Assembly (NCBI RefSeq): GCF_000966195.1
Contig: NZ_LAHL01000035.1
Coordinates: forward strand, 1 to 56,790
Direction: 5' to 3'
DNA length: 56,790 nt
Origin: Domibacillus robiginosus
GTDB lineage: Bacteria > Bacillota > Bacilli > Bacillales > Domibacillaceae
The translations under genes and the position numbers were made by a program. How positions within the stretch are numbered: the first letter of the stretch is position 1; every line of letters begins with the position of its first letter. Shown here piece by piece: positions 8,689-16,767 of this stretch. The notes beneath the pieces are model-generated. The model saw only the letters and a program-made list of their open reading frames with translations. It did not search any database and had not been told where the DNA came from.

Positions 8689-8763
8689 GTGCTGTGCCCT
8701 CCACTGTACATTTTCAACCATTGTACCACATGATACAATAGAATCGGAAAGGAAGGATGGCCT

Positions 8764-9219
8764 GTGTATTTTATTGACCGTAAAAAAATGGAAGCAACAC
8801 TTCGCTTTATGGAGCAGCAGCTCGATTTGTTCCACTCTCAGCCAGCCTGGGGTACAGTAATTGAAAGGGCAGCACTCGAGCGAATCGCTCAAACTGTTAT
8901 AGAATCAATCATTGACGTCGGCAATGCGATGATTGATGGGTTTATTATGCGTGATCCTGGGAGCTACGAAGATATAGTCGATATTTTAGAGGATGAAAAA
9001 GTAATTTTACCGGAGCAAGCTTCCCCCCTAAAGGATGTTATTGCTCTTCGTAAAAAGCTTGTCCGTGAGTATATTTCCATTTCGCATGATGAACTGGCAG
9101 CTGTGCTGATTGCGAACAAACAGGAGCTGGCTGATTTTCCAAACCGCGTCCGCGCTTATTTAGAGCACGAGCTTGGACCAGTTTCTGCATTTTTACCAGA
9201 AGAAGGAGAAACAAAATGA
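8764..9219 (+). CDS. yutE: HepT-like DUF86 protein (YutE)
   Basis: A 151-residue helical protein of the DUF86/HepT (HEPN) family. Canonical HepT ribonucleases or AMPylation targets carry R-x4-H-x-Y. Here the site reads RKKLVREY near residue 96, with Arg in place of the His, so the catalytic motif is degenerate. No minimal nucleotidyltransferase (MntA) antitoxin is adjacent. The start is GTG at 8764 behind AAGGAAGG; an ATG seven bases earlier is out of frame. It overlaps yutF by four bases, so it is probably a housekeeping protein and not an active toxin. Confidence 0.82.
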   Translation: MYFIDRKKMEATLRFMEQQLDLFHSQPAWGTVIERAALERIAQTVIESIIDVGNAMIDGFIMRDPGSYEDIVDILEDEKVILPEQASPLKDVIALRKKLVREYISISHDELAAVLIANKQELADFPNRVRAYLEHELGPVSAFLPEEGETK

Positions 9220-9983
9220 CACGTTATAAAGGCTATTTAATCGATTTAGACGGCACGATGTATGCTGGCACACAAATTATCCCTGGTGCGCCAGAGTTTG
9301 TAGACCGTTTGAATGCAGCCGGCCTTCCATACTTGTTTGTAACGAATAATTCATCCCGTACGCCGGAACAGGTTGCGGACAAACTAGTGAAAATGGGTAT
9401 TCATACGCGGCCGGAAAATGTATTTACTACTTCCCGCGCAACGGCGCAGTTTATTCATGATGAAAAGCCGGGAGCAACGGTGTATGTGATCGGAGAAGAT
9501 GGAATTCTACAGGCGCTTGCAGAGCAAGGTCTCGAGGTTGTGACGCATGAACACCCTGATTACGTCGTGACAGGAATTGATCGCGGAATTACATACGAAA
9601 AGCTGGCAGGAGCCTGCCTTGCTGTGCGCAATGGTGCCCGCTTTATTTCCACAAACGGTGACATTGCGATTCCATCTGAACGCGGCTTTCTTCCGGGGAA
9701 CGGCTCGCTGACATCTGTTGTATCCGTGTCAACAGAAACAGAACCGGTTTTTATCGGTAAACCGGAGCCGGTTATTATGGAACAGGCCATGACGGTCCTT
9801 GGCACATCAAAAGAAGAAACGATTATGGTAGGGGATTATTACGACACCGATATTCTTGCCGGTATTAACATCGGTATCGATACGCTGCTTGTGCATACAG
9901 GTGTCACTCAGCCCGAATTTCTAGAACGGTATGAGATTCAGCCGACCTATACAAGAAAAAATTTAAACGAGTGGGAATTGTAA
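9216..9983 (+). CDS. yutF: HAD-family phosphatase (YutF/NagD type)
   Basis: A 255-residue haloacid dehalogenase-like phosphatase of subfamily IIA. Motif I is LIDLDGTMYAG near residue 8, motif II is VTNNSSRTP, and motif IV is MVGDYYDTDILAG near residue 205, with Lys in GKPEP as motif III. The start overlaps the yutE stop (ATGA). The substrate is unknown; NagD-type relatives act on nucleotide or sugar phosphates. yutE-yutF linkage is conserved in Bacillus. Confidence 0.9.
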   Translation: MTRYKGYLIDLDGTMYAGTQIIPGAPEFVDRLNAAGLPYLFVTNNSSRTPEQVADKLVKMGIHTRPENVFTTSRATAQFIHDEKPGATVYVIGEDGILQALAEQGLEVVTHEHPDYVVTGIDRGITYEKLAGACLAVRNGARFISTNGDIAIPSERGFLPGNGSLTSVVSVSTETEPVFIGKPEPVIMEQAMTVLGTSKEETIMVGDYYDTDILAGINIGIDTLLVHTGVTQPEFLERYEIQPTYTRKNLNEWEL

Positions 9984-10011
9984 GAAACAGCACATTGCTG
10001 TTTCTTTTTTT
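9983..10011 (+). terminator. Terminator of yutE-yutF
   Basis: The stem AGAAACAGC pairs with GCTGTTTCT and is followed by a T-run. Confidence 0.85.
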
Positions 10012-10071
10012 GGGGTAAAACTGGACGGGCCAGGGTATGTAAAGAGCATGACTACTTTTAAGGAGGCCCTT

Positions 10072-11577
10072 ATGTATATTCCAAAGCAATCTATCTCTTA
10101 CTGGAAAGATCATGAAGCCCCGCGTTCGTTCGCTCCGCTGCAAGCCAATTTAACGTCGGAAGTGGTAATCGTAGGCGGCGGCATCACTGGAATTTTAACC
10201 GCATGGAAGCTGGCGAAGGAAGGCAAGCAGGTAGTGCTGATCGAGGCGGGAAAATTAACCGATGGGACAACCGGCTTTACGACCGCAAAAATATCAGCTC
10301 AGCACGGGTTGATCTATGATCATTTAATCCGCACGCTGGGTAAGGAAAAAGCACGCCTTTACTATGAAGCAAATCAGGAGGCTGCTGCCTTTTTAAACCG
10401 GACGGTAGATGGGCTGGAAATTGATTGTGACTTTACTTTGCAGGATGCCTATGTGTATATTACGACAAATGAGATGCGCCCAATGCTTGAAAAAGAATTG
10501 AAGGCGTATAAGCAGCTCGGTATTGATGGAGGACTGGATCAAGCTTCTGCACAAATGAATCTTCCCTTTCATGTAGAGGAAGCACTGGTCATGCGCGGCC
10601 AGGCACAGTTTCATCCTGTGAAATTTCTAGAGGCGCTTGTTCAGGATATGGCGGAGCAGGTTCATATTTTTGAACATACGCGGGCAGAGTCCGTGGAAGG
10701 AAAAACAGTCCGGACAAGTGACGGCTTCACGATTACCGGAGAGCATCTTGTGGTGGCCTCCCATTTTCCTTTTAATGATTTTGATGGAGGATATTTTGCC
10801 AAACTTCATCCAGAGCGGTCATATGCCATTGGCGTAAAGGGCACAAATACATTCAAGAGTGGCATGTATATAAGCGAGGACCAGCCATCAAGATCCGTTC
10901 GGGCCGCTTCTCTTGAAAATGGGGAACAGCTGCTTATCATTGGCGGTGAAAATCATCCGGTAGGAAACAGCAAGCAAAAAACAATGGAGCATTATGAGAA
11001 ACTGGCCGAATTTGCTAAAGAGCATTTCGGTGCCCAGGATGTTTTGTACCGGTGGTCTGCCCAGGATTTAATTACGCTCGACCAGGTTCCATACATTGGC
11101 CACTCACATGACAATATTTATGTTGCCACCGGGTATGCGAAATGGGGCATGACAAGTGGAACAGTGGCGGCAGGCCTTATCACTGATTTGATTGTTAAAG
11201 GGAACAGCCGTTATGCAGAATTATACGACCCGAAACGGAAGAAATTGAAACCAACAGATATCAAAACGTTTGTTGGGCAAAACACCAAAGTGGCAAAAGA
11301 CTTAATTAGCGGAAAACTGAAAACAGCGGAAAAAACGGTTGATTCCCTCCAGCCGGGTGAAGGAGCGGTCGTTATAGTCGATGGCGAAAAAACGGGTGCC
11401 TACAGAGATGAACAAGGACAGTGTCACTTTGTCGATATCACATGTACTCATATGGGCTGTGAAACAAAATGGAATGATGCAGAACGCTCGTGGGACTGTC
11501 CGTGCCATGGCTCCAGATTTTCCTATGAGGGAGAGGTACTCGAAGGCCCGGCCGTTCAGCCGCTTAAAAAGAAATAA
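10072..11577 (+). CDS. yhfW: FAD-dependent oxidoreductase with C-terminal Rieske domain
   Basis: A 501-residue fusion. The N-terminal ~400 residues are a DAO-type flavoprotein with the dinucleotide motif VVIVGGGITGILTAWKLAKEG near residue 30. Residues ~415-500 form a Rieske [2Fe-2S] domain with ligands CTHMGC and CPCHGSRF. This matches B. subtilis YhfW. AAGGAGG at 10060-10066 fixes the ATG at 10072; an in-frame ATG at 10048 lies upstream of that site. No signal peptide is seen, so the Rieske centre is cytoplasmic. The substrate is unknown. Confidence 0.88.
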   Translation: MYIPKQSISYWKDHEAPRSFAPLQANLTSEVVIVGGGITGILTAWKLAKEGKQVVLIEAGKLTDGTTGFTTAKISAQHGLIYDHLIRTLGKEKARLYYEANQEAAAFLNRTVDGLEIDCDFTLQDAYVYITTNEMRPMLEKELKAYKQLGIDGGLDQASAQMNLPFHVEEALVMRGQAQFHPVKFLEALVQDMAEQVHIFEHTRAESVEGKTVRTSDGFTITGEHLVVASHFPFNDFDGGYFAKLHPERSYAIGVKGTNTFKSGMYISEDQPSRSVRAASLENGEQLLIIGGENHPVGNSKQKTMEHYEKLAEFAKEHFGAQDVLYRWSAQDLITLDQVPYIGHSHDNIYVATGYAKWGMTSGTVAAGLITDLIVKGNSRYAELYDPKRKKLKPTDIKTFVGQNTKVAKDLISGKLKTAEKTVDSLQPGEGAVVIVDGEKTGAYRDEQGQCHFVDITCTHMGCETKWNDAERSWDCPCHGSRFSYEGEVLEGPAVQPLKKK

Positions 11578-11602
11578 AAAAGCCGCCTAAAAAAGGCGGC
11601 TT
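11574..11602 (-). terminator. Terminator between yhfW and yutG
   Basis: The stem AAGCCGCC pairs with GGCGGCTT. The T-run lies on the minus-strand side, so it is best suited to yutG transcripts. It also sits right behind the yhfW stop and may help end that transcript. Confidence 0.7.
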
Positions 11603-11728
11603 ACAGGTTGTTTATAAATGGCCGGTTTCCGTATCGCTTGTCGCGCGGCTTTCTTCCTGGGAAGATAGGCTTTATCTAACAGCCTGCTTTCTTGCTTTTT
11701 CCAGGAGCTGAAGGCTTTAAAAAGAAGC

Positions 11729-12235
11729 TTATTCTGTGTGAGCCGCACGGTGGGCGAGGCGGCTTGCCGCGGCGGCAGCCAGGGCGCCGACAATATCATC
11801 TAAAAATGTATGCACCTGCCCGGTTGATTTATCATTTAAAAATTGCAAAATGCCTGGTTTTTGCTTGTCGATATAGCCATAGCTTGTTAAGCCAATGGTG
11901 CCATACACATTGATAATGGCTGTCGCAATGGTTTCATCAAGGCCGTATAAGCCCTCGTCTGTTTTGATAATAGATTGAAGCGGCTCAGCCAGCTCATTTT
12001 TTTCCGCCAGCATATCGAGCTGAATACCTGTCAGGATCGCGTTTTGTACTTCACGCTTGCGAAGCACAGCTTCCACATGCTCAGCCGCTTCCTCAAGCTT
12101 TAAATCAGGATGATAAGGCTTTTGTAGATACAAAACAAGCTCCGCGATATCATCCACTTTAACACCACGTTCCGCAATCCAGCGGCGAGCGGTTTGTTCA
12201 GACATACTCATAACGCGCTTTTTTTCAATACTCAT
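11729..12235 (-). CDS. yutG: YutG, phosphatidylglycerophosphatase A-related protein
   Basis: A 168-residue protein resembling YutG, a PgpA-family relative in Bacillus. The acidic block FLDDIVGALAAAAASR near the C terminus and DETIATAIINVYGTIGL in the middle fit the all-helical PgpA fold, although the protein lacks the obvious membrane helices of E. coli PgpA. The start at 12235 has AAGGTG and TTGAGG upstream; the frame is open further upstream but without a ribosome site. Catalytic activity is unproven. Confidence 0.78.
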   Translation of the reverse strand: MSIEKKRVMSMSEQTARRWIAERGVKVDDIAELVLYLQKPYHPDLKLEEAAEHVEAVLRKREVQNAILTGIQLDMLAEKNELAEPLQSIIKTDEGLYGLDETIATAIINVYGTIGLTSYGYIDKQKPGILQFLNDKSTGQVHTFLDDIVGALAAAAASRLAHRAAHTE

Positions 12236-12357
12236 CCTCAACACACCTTTTTTATCATTATATGTATTACTGACATTCCTATACCCGTTTTCATTGTGAC
12301 ATACTCGAGATGAAAATGATACAATAAGACAGAATAATCGGAAATGGGGTGCGCTGC

Positions 12358-13338
12358 GTGAAGCCGTTTGTGTACGTAACGAGAAAAGTACCGGATGAAA
12401 TAGTGGCGAGATTGTCTGCTTCTTACCACGTAGAAACATGGACAGAGGAAGATCAAGCTGTTCCGCGGAACATTCTTCTTCAAAAAGCTGCTTCCGCTCA
12501 TGCACTGTTAACAGTCATATCAGACGTGGTGGACGAGGAATTGCTTTTGCAGGCAGGCGAGTTAAAAGTGGTCGCAAATATGGCTGTTGGCTTCGATAAT
12601 ATTGACCTGGAGGCTGCGAGCCGCTGTGGAGTAGCCATTTGCAATACGCCGGATGTGTTAACCGATACAACGGCCGATTTGACGTTCGCCCTTCTTTTAG
12701 CAACAGCACGCCGGATGACTGAAGCAGCCGAGTTTATGAAGGAAGGAAAATGGACAAGCTGGGCGCCCATGATGCTTGTTGGAACGGATGTACATCATAA
12801 AAAAATTGGCATTGTCGGGATGGGTAAGATTGGAACCGCTGTGGCGAAAAGGGCAGCTGGCTTCGATATGGAAATTTTATATCATAATCGAAAGCGTCAC
12901 GAAGTGGCCGAGGAAATGCTGGGTGCTCAGTATTGCAGCCTGGATGAAATGCTGGCTGAAGCCGATTTTATTGTTTGCCTGGCACCGCTGAATGATGATA
13001 CACGGGGGATGTTCCAGCGTGAGCATTTTCAAAGAATGAAAAAAGAAGCGATATTTATCAATGCCAGCAGGGGCCCTATTATTAATGAACAGGCTTTAAT
13101 TGATGCGCTTGAAGCGGGTGAAATTACCGCTGCGGGGCTGGATGTGTTCGACCGGGAACCTATTTCTGCGGATCACCCGTTTTTATCGATGAAAAATGTG
13201 GTGGCACTTCCGCATATCGGCAGTGCATCAAAAGAAACAAGGCTGGCAATGATGCACACATGCTGTGACAATATAGAAGCCGTGTTTGAAGAACGGCCGC
13301 CGAAAACACTTGTAAACAAAGATGTACTGCAATTTTAA
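12358..13338 (+). CDS. D-isomer-specific 2-hydroxyacid dehydrogenase
   Basis: A 326-residue NAD(P)-dependent dehydrogenase of the glyoxylate/hydroxypyruvate reductase type. The Rossmann motif GIVGMGKIGTAVAKR is near residue 150. The catalytic Arg is in NASRGPII, the Glu in DVFDREP and the His in LPHIGSA, so all three are intact. The start is most likely GTG at 12358 behind TGGGG; GTG at 12349 is in frame but lies on that site. It stands alone where B. subtilis has yutH. Substrate (glyoxylate, hydroxypyruvate or 2-ketogluconate) cannot be decided. Confidence 0.88.
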   Translation: MKPFVYVTRKVPDEIVARLSASYHVETWTEEDQAVPRNILLQKAASAHALLTVISDVVDEELLLQAGELKVVANMAVGFDNIDLEAASRCGVAICNTPDVLTDTTADLTFALLLATARRMTEAAEFMKEGKWTSWAPMMLVGTDVHHKKIGIVGMGKIGTAVAKRAAGFDMEILYHNRKRHEVAEEMLGAQYCSLDEMLAEADFIVCLAPLNDDTRGMFQREHFQRMKKEAIFINASRGPIINEQALIDALEAGEITAAGLDVFDREPISADHPFLSMKNVVALPHIGSASKETRLAMMHTCCDNIEAVFEERPPKTLVNKDVLQF

Positions 13339-13368
13339 AAAAGAGCTGATCCATCAAGGATCAGCTCT
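13337..13368 (-). terminator. Terminator between the dehydrogenase and yutI
   Basis: The stem AGAGCTGATCC pairs with GGATCAGCTCT. The T-run is on the minus-strand side, behind yutI; the hairpin directly follows the dehydrogenase stop on the plus strand. Confidence 0.75.
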
Positions 13369-13373
13369 CGTCA

Positions 13374-13616
13374 TTAAAATACTTGTTCAACTTCCACGAT
13401 GCCAGGAACTTCTTCGAGCAATGCACGCTCAATTCCTGCTTTTAGTGTAATGGTCGAACTAGGACAGCTGCCACACGCGCCAAGCAGACGAAGTTTTACG
13501 ATCCCGTCTTCAATATCAACAAGTTCGCAGTCGCCGCCGTCGCGAAGCAGGAATGGACGTAATTTATCAAGTACTTCCTGTACTTCACTGAACATTTCTT
13601 GTTCTTGTGTTTGCAT
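13374..13616 (-). CDS. yutI: NifU C-terminal-domain Fe-S carrier (YutI)
   Basis: An 80-residue protein consisting only of the Nfu domain, with the cluster-binding pair in GACGSCPSS near residue 52. Such proteins bind a [4Fe-4S] cluster in a dimer and hand it to target enzymes. Candidate clients in this window are LipA and QueE. AGGAG lies upstream of the ATG (reverse of CGGCTCCTTTCG). A good sigma-A promoter lies 33 bases upstream of the start. Confidence 0.9.
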   Translation of the reverse strand: MQTQEQEMFSEVQEVLDKLRPFLLRDGGDCELVDIEDGIVKLRLLGACGSCPSSTITLKAGIERALLEEVPGIVEVEQVF

Positions 13617-13648
13617 GAATCATCGGCTCCTTTCGATTCGATACATAT

Positions 13649-13677
13649 ATTATAATGATTTTAAATTGAAAATGCAA
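13649..13677 (-). promoter_or_regulatory. Sigma-A promoter of yutI
   Basis: On the minus strand TTGCAT is separated by 17 bases from TATAAT, a near-consensus sigma-A promoter. Confidence 0.65.
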
Positions 13678-13745
13678 TTTCTCCCTTGAAGAAAGGAGGA
13701 AGGGATTCCTTTATTCTCAGCACTGGCATATGAAATGAAAAAATT

Positions 13746-13770
13746 GTTTAAAAAAGGATGCCGAGGCAAT
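13746..13770 (+). promoter_or_regulatory. Possible sigma-B promoter of gabD
   Basis: GTTTAA is followed after 13 bases by GGCAAT. The first element is the full sigma-B -35 box and four of six bases agree with the -10 GGGTAT. It lies 33 bases before the gabD start. Confidence 0.3.
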
Positions 13771-13803
13771 AGAACAGTAGACGGATAAAAAGGAGAGGAT
13801 TTT

Positions 13804-15216
13804 GTGAAAGACTGGAAAATGTTCATAAACGGTGAATGGATAACAGCCCAGGAAAAAATAAATGTGGTCAATCCGGTAACAGGCGAGGCATTTGCATCTG
13901 TACCAAAGGGTGGTGCAGATGAAGCAAGGCAGGCTGTCGATGCGGCCTGGGAAGCATTTCGGACGTGGTCCAAAAAAACAGCCGGTGAACGGTCTGAACT
14001 ATTGCGGAAATGGCATCGCCTGATAGATGAAAACAAAGAAGAGATTGGCCGTATTATGACAGAAGAGCAAGGAAAGCCGCTTCAGGAAGCCATTGGAGAA
14101 GTAAGTTATGCCAATAGCTTTATTTTATGGTATGCAGAAGAAGGAAAGCGAGTGTACGGAGAAACCATTCCGGCATCCGATCCAAAAAAGCGTTTGTTCG
14201 TTTCGCGCCAGCCGGTGGGCGTTGTAGCAGCCATCACACCATGGAACTTTCCAGCGGCTATGATTACACGTAAAGTCGGTCCGGCTCTGGCGTCTGGCTG
14301 CACAGCAGTCGTGAAGCCGGCGTCTTCTACGCCGCTTACCGCGCTGAAGCTTGTCGAGCTTGCCCACGAAGCTGGAATTCCCAAAGGCGTGATCAATGTT
14401 GTGACTGGTGATTCAAAATCGGTTGCAGGCTCCTGGATGGAAGACAGCCGCGTTCGTAAAGTGACATTCACCGGTTCAACAGAAATCGGTAAAGTGCTTA
14501 TGAAGCAGGCGGCGGATACAATGAAAAAAGTATCACTCGAGCTTGGCGGCCATGCGCCGTTTATCGTAACAGCCAATGCGAATATCGAAAAAGCAGCCAA
14601 AGGATTGATTGGCTCGAAGTTTCGTAACGCCGGTCAGACCTGTGTCTGCGCCAATCGTGTATATGTACATGAATCAATTGAACAGGAGTTTACAGAAATC
14701 TTTAAAGCGGAAGTGTCAAAACTGCGTGTCGGAAATGGGCTGGATGAAGGTGTAACGATTGGTCCGCTGATTGACAAAGATGCAGTGGAAAAAGTGCAAA
14801 ACCAGCTGAAGGACGCGAAGGAAAAAGGAGCAGTCATTGAGCTGGGCGGCGAAAGCGAAGGGAATTTTATTACGCCTGCTGTTCTAACGAATGTAACAGA
14901 TGATATGGATTGTATGGTGGAGGAAACATTCGGCCCGCTGGCACCAATTGCCACGTACCGTACAACTGAAGAAGTGATCGAACGTGCTAACAATACGCCA
15001 TTTGGTCTGGCCGCTTATGTTTTCTCTGAAAATATTTCCGAAGCGATTGAAATAAGTGAAGGATTGGAATACGGAATTGTTGGACTAAACGATGGACTTC
15101 CATCCGTGGCGCAAGCACCATTTGGCGGCTTTAAAGAAAGCGGTCTTGGACGTGAAGGTGGCCATCACGGTATGGATGAATTTTTAGAAGTAAAATATAC
15201 CTCACTCGGATTATAA
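13804..15216 (+). CDS. gabD: NAD(P)-dependent succinate-semialdehyde dehydrogenase
   Basis: A 470-residue aldehyde dehydrogenase. The catalytic Cys is in GQTCVCANR near residue 280 and the general base Glu in LELGGHAPFIV near residue 247. The adjacent second Cys (TCVC) and the sequence around PFGGFKESGLGREGG are typical of GabD, which oxidises succinate semialdehyde from GABA to succinate. The start is GTG behind AAAAGGAGAGG. No gabT is nearby, so the exact substrate is a family-based inference. A stress-type promoter may drive it. Confidence 0.85.
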   Translation: MKDWKMFINGEWITAQEKINVVNPVTGEAFASVPKGGADEARQAVDAAWEAFRTWSKKTAGERSELLRKWHRLIDENKEEIGRIMTEEQGKPLQEAIGEVSYANSFILWYAEEGKRVYGETIPASDPKKRLFVSRQPVGVVAAITPWNFPAAMITRKVGPALASGCTAVVKPASSTPLTALKLVELAHEAGIPKGVINVVTGDSKSVAGSWMEDSRVRKVTFTGSTEIGKVLMKQAADTMKKVSLELGGHAPFIVTANANIEKAAKGLIGSKFRNAGQTCVCANRVYVHESIEQEFTEIFKAEVSKLRVGNGLDEGVTIGPLIDKDAVEKVQNQLKDAKEKGAVIELGGESEGNFITPAVLTNVTDDMDCMVEETFGPLAPIATYRTTEEVIERANNTPFGLAAYVFSENISEAIEISEGLEYGIVGLNDGLPSVAQAPFGGFKESGLGREGGHHGMDEFLEVKYTSLGL

Positions 15217-15220
15217 AAGC

Positions 15221-15250
15221 AAAAAACCGGCCGCTTTGGCCGGTTTTTTC
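15221..15250 (+). terminator. Shared terminator of gabD and yutJ
   Basis: AAAAAACCGGCC pairs with GGCCGGTTTTTT. Symmetric A- and T-runs let it serve both converging genes. Confidence 0.85.
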
Positions 15251-15251
15251 C

Positions 15252-16319
15252 TTATCCATTATGATATTTGTACATCCATAATACACCCGATTTTAAAAAG
15301 CGGGCCACACGTCCTGTAATGGCACGATCGGCTACAAAGCCAAAGCCCTGCTTTTTACCGAGAGAGCCCAGGACCCCTTTTAGCTTCATTTCAGGCATTT
15401 TTTCTGGAAGTGGCTCGTTTCTCCAGCGCTTTTGAAGGACCTCTACAATTTGCTCAGCCTGCTCTTCCGCCAGCTGTGCACTTGGTGCGTGCGGAAGGCT
15501 TGCGCAGTCTCCGACTACATAAGCGTGTTCATTGCCAGGCAGATTATGATGGGGCGTTAAAACAACCCGGCCTGAGCGATCCTTTTCTACATTCATTTCA
15601 CGCACAACGAGGCTTGGCTGAATGCCGGCTGTCCATACAACCGCATCCATTTGATAAACATCTTCATGATTATAAATGCGGTCTGGCTCGACACGGGTAA
15701 TGTTAGCGTCACTGACAACCTCTACACCGTGGTCGGTAAACCACTTTTCAATGTAGCGGCTCAAGCGCTGCGGGAAATCTTTTAAAATACGCGGTCCGCG
15801 GTCAAACAATTTAATATCAAGGTCTGGCCGGCTTTCACGAAGCTCGCTGGCCAGCTCAATGCCTGAAAGACCAGCCCCTACAATGCCGACTTTTGAACCG
15901 GCTGGCATGTTGTTGAGCTTTTCATAGGTGGCACGAGACTTTTGAATGGACTGAATGCTGTAGGTGTACTCCTCAGCACCCGGCACTCCGTGGTATTTAT
16001 CCTCGCACCCAAGACCAATCACAAGGTCGTCATAAGCAAGTGCGCCTTTTTCTTTTAACTGAACTTCTTTTTGGTCCAAGTTGATAGACATAATTTCATC
16101 ATAAACGATGTTTAATTTTTCATGCTCTGGAAAAGAAACACGCACTTCGTGATCGGAAGCGGTTCCAGCCGCTAGTGCATAGTATTCCGTTTTTAAGCAG
16201 TGATAGGGTACTTTGTCAACCAATGTAATCGTTACATCATCTGGTAAATGATTTGGTAATAGCCTGAGCAAAACACGCATATTACCGTATCCGCCTCCAA
16301 GCAAAACTAAATGTCTCAT
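15252..16319 (-). CDS. yutJ: NADH dehydrogenase-like flavoprotein (YutJ)
   Basis: A 355-residue FAD protein of the type II NADH:quinone oxidoreductase family. The FAD motif is LLGGGYGN near residue 6, the NADH motif GIVGAGLSGIELASEL near residue 145, and the second FAD segment HAYVVGDCASL near residue 265. The C terminus carries a short hydrophobic stretch (RFLKSGVLWMYKYH) that could dock to the membrane. It is shorter than YumB and may accept electrons differently. Single gene, convergent with gabD and divergent from yuzB. Confidence 0.85.
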   Translation of the reverse strand: MRHLVLLGGGYGNMRVLLRLLPNHLPDDVTITLVDKVPYHCLKTEYYALAAGTASDHEVRVSFPEHEKLNIVYDEIMSINLDQKEVQLKEKGALAYDDLVIGLGCEDKYHGVPGAEEYTYSIQSIQKSRATYEKLNNMPAGSKVGIVGAGLSGIELASELRESRPDLDIKLFDRGPRILKDFPQRLSRYIEKWFTDHGVEVVSDANITRVEPDRIYNHEDVYQMDAVVWTAGIQPSLVVREMNVEKDRSGRVVLTPHHNLPGNEHAYVVGDCASLPHAPSAQLAEEQAEQIVEVLQKRWRNEPLPEKMPEMKLKGVLGSLGKKQGFGFVADRAITGRVARFLKSGVLWMYKYHNG

Positions 16320-16411
16320 ATGTCTGACCCCTCTGTTTTGTATTCATATGTATAGCATGCGTTTATTCATATCCGAGTATAACGAAGATAGCCCTATTAT
16401 TCAACAGACAT

Positions 16412-16425
16412 CGTGAAACTTCACG
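16412..16425. promoter_or_regulatory. Inverted repeat between yutJ and yuzB
   Basis: CGTGAA and TTCACG are separated by two bases. The loop is too small for an RNA hairpin of this length, so a protein operator is more likely. The half-sites resemble those of the redox regulator Rex, but the spacing differs. Confidence 0.3.
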
Positions 16426-16478
16426 CTTTTTTCTGCATGTAAATGATAGTACAATAAATGGGTGAGGTGAAGAAAAAA

Positions 16479-16715
16479 ATGAAGCCAATTATTGAGTTCT
16501 GTGTCAGCAATTTAGCAAGCGGATCACAGGAAGCATTTGAAAAGCTGGAACAGGATTCGAATTTAGATGTTATTGAATATGGATGCTTAAGCTACTGTAC
16601 ACGCTGCTCGGAATCCCCCTTTGCACTTGTGAATGGAGAAGTGGTAAATGGAGCGACACCGGACGAGCTTGTTTCGAATATATATACACATATTGACCAA
16701 ACGTGGCTGTTTTAA
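16479..16715 (+). CDS. yuzB: YuzB family protein (DUF1450)
   Basis: A 78-residue protein, the same length as B. subtilis YuzB. It has conserved cysteines in EFCVSN and in [20 protein letters not shown], suggesting metal or redox chemistry; DUF1450 proteins have a thioredoxin-like appearance. The frame is open to an ATG at 16458, but GAGGTGA lies just before the ATG at 16479. It sits between the redox gene yutJ and a DUF2225 gene. Function is unknown. Confidence 0.88.
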   Translation: MKPIIEFCVSNLASGSQEAFEKLEQDSNLDVIEYGCLSYCTRCSESPFALVNGEVVNGATPDELVSNIYTHIDQTWLF

Positions 16716-16720
16716 ACATC

Positions 16721-16757
16721 AAAAAAACCGGATGCTGGCTAAAGCAGCCGGTTTTTT
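16721..16757 (+). terminator. Terminator of yuzB (and the DUF2225 gene)
   Basis: AAAAAACCGG pairs with CCGGTTTTTT around an inner TGCT/AGCA stem; runs on both sides make it potentially bidirectional. Confidence 0.75.
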
Positions 16758-16767
16758 ATGTGGATTT

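Noticed and set aside
8689-8892. N-terminal extension of the DUF3055 ORF
   Set aside because: GGAGGG sits directly before the internal ATG at 8688, and the extension overlaps the yutE start and promoter.
8764-9219. Active HepT-MntA toxin-antitoxin system
   Set aside because: The HEPN histidine is missing and there is no nucleotidyltransferase partner; the gene is in a conserved housekeeping pair.
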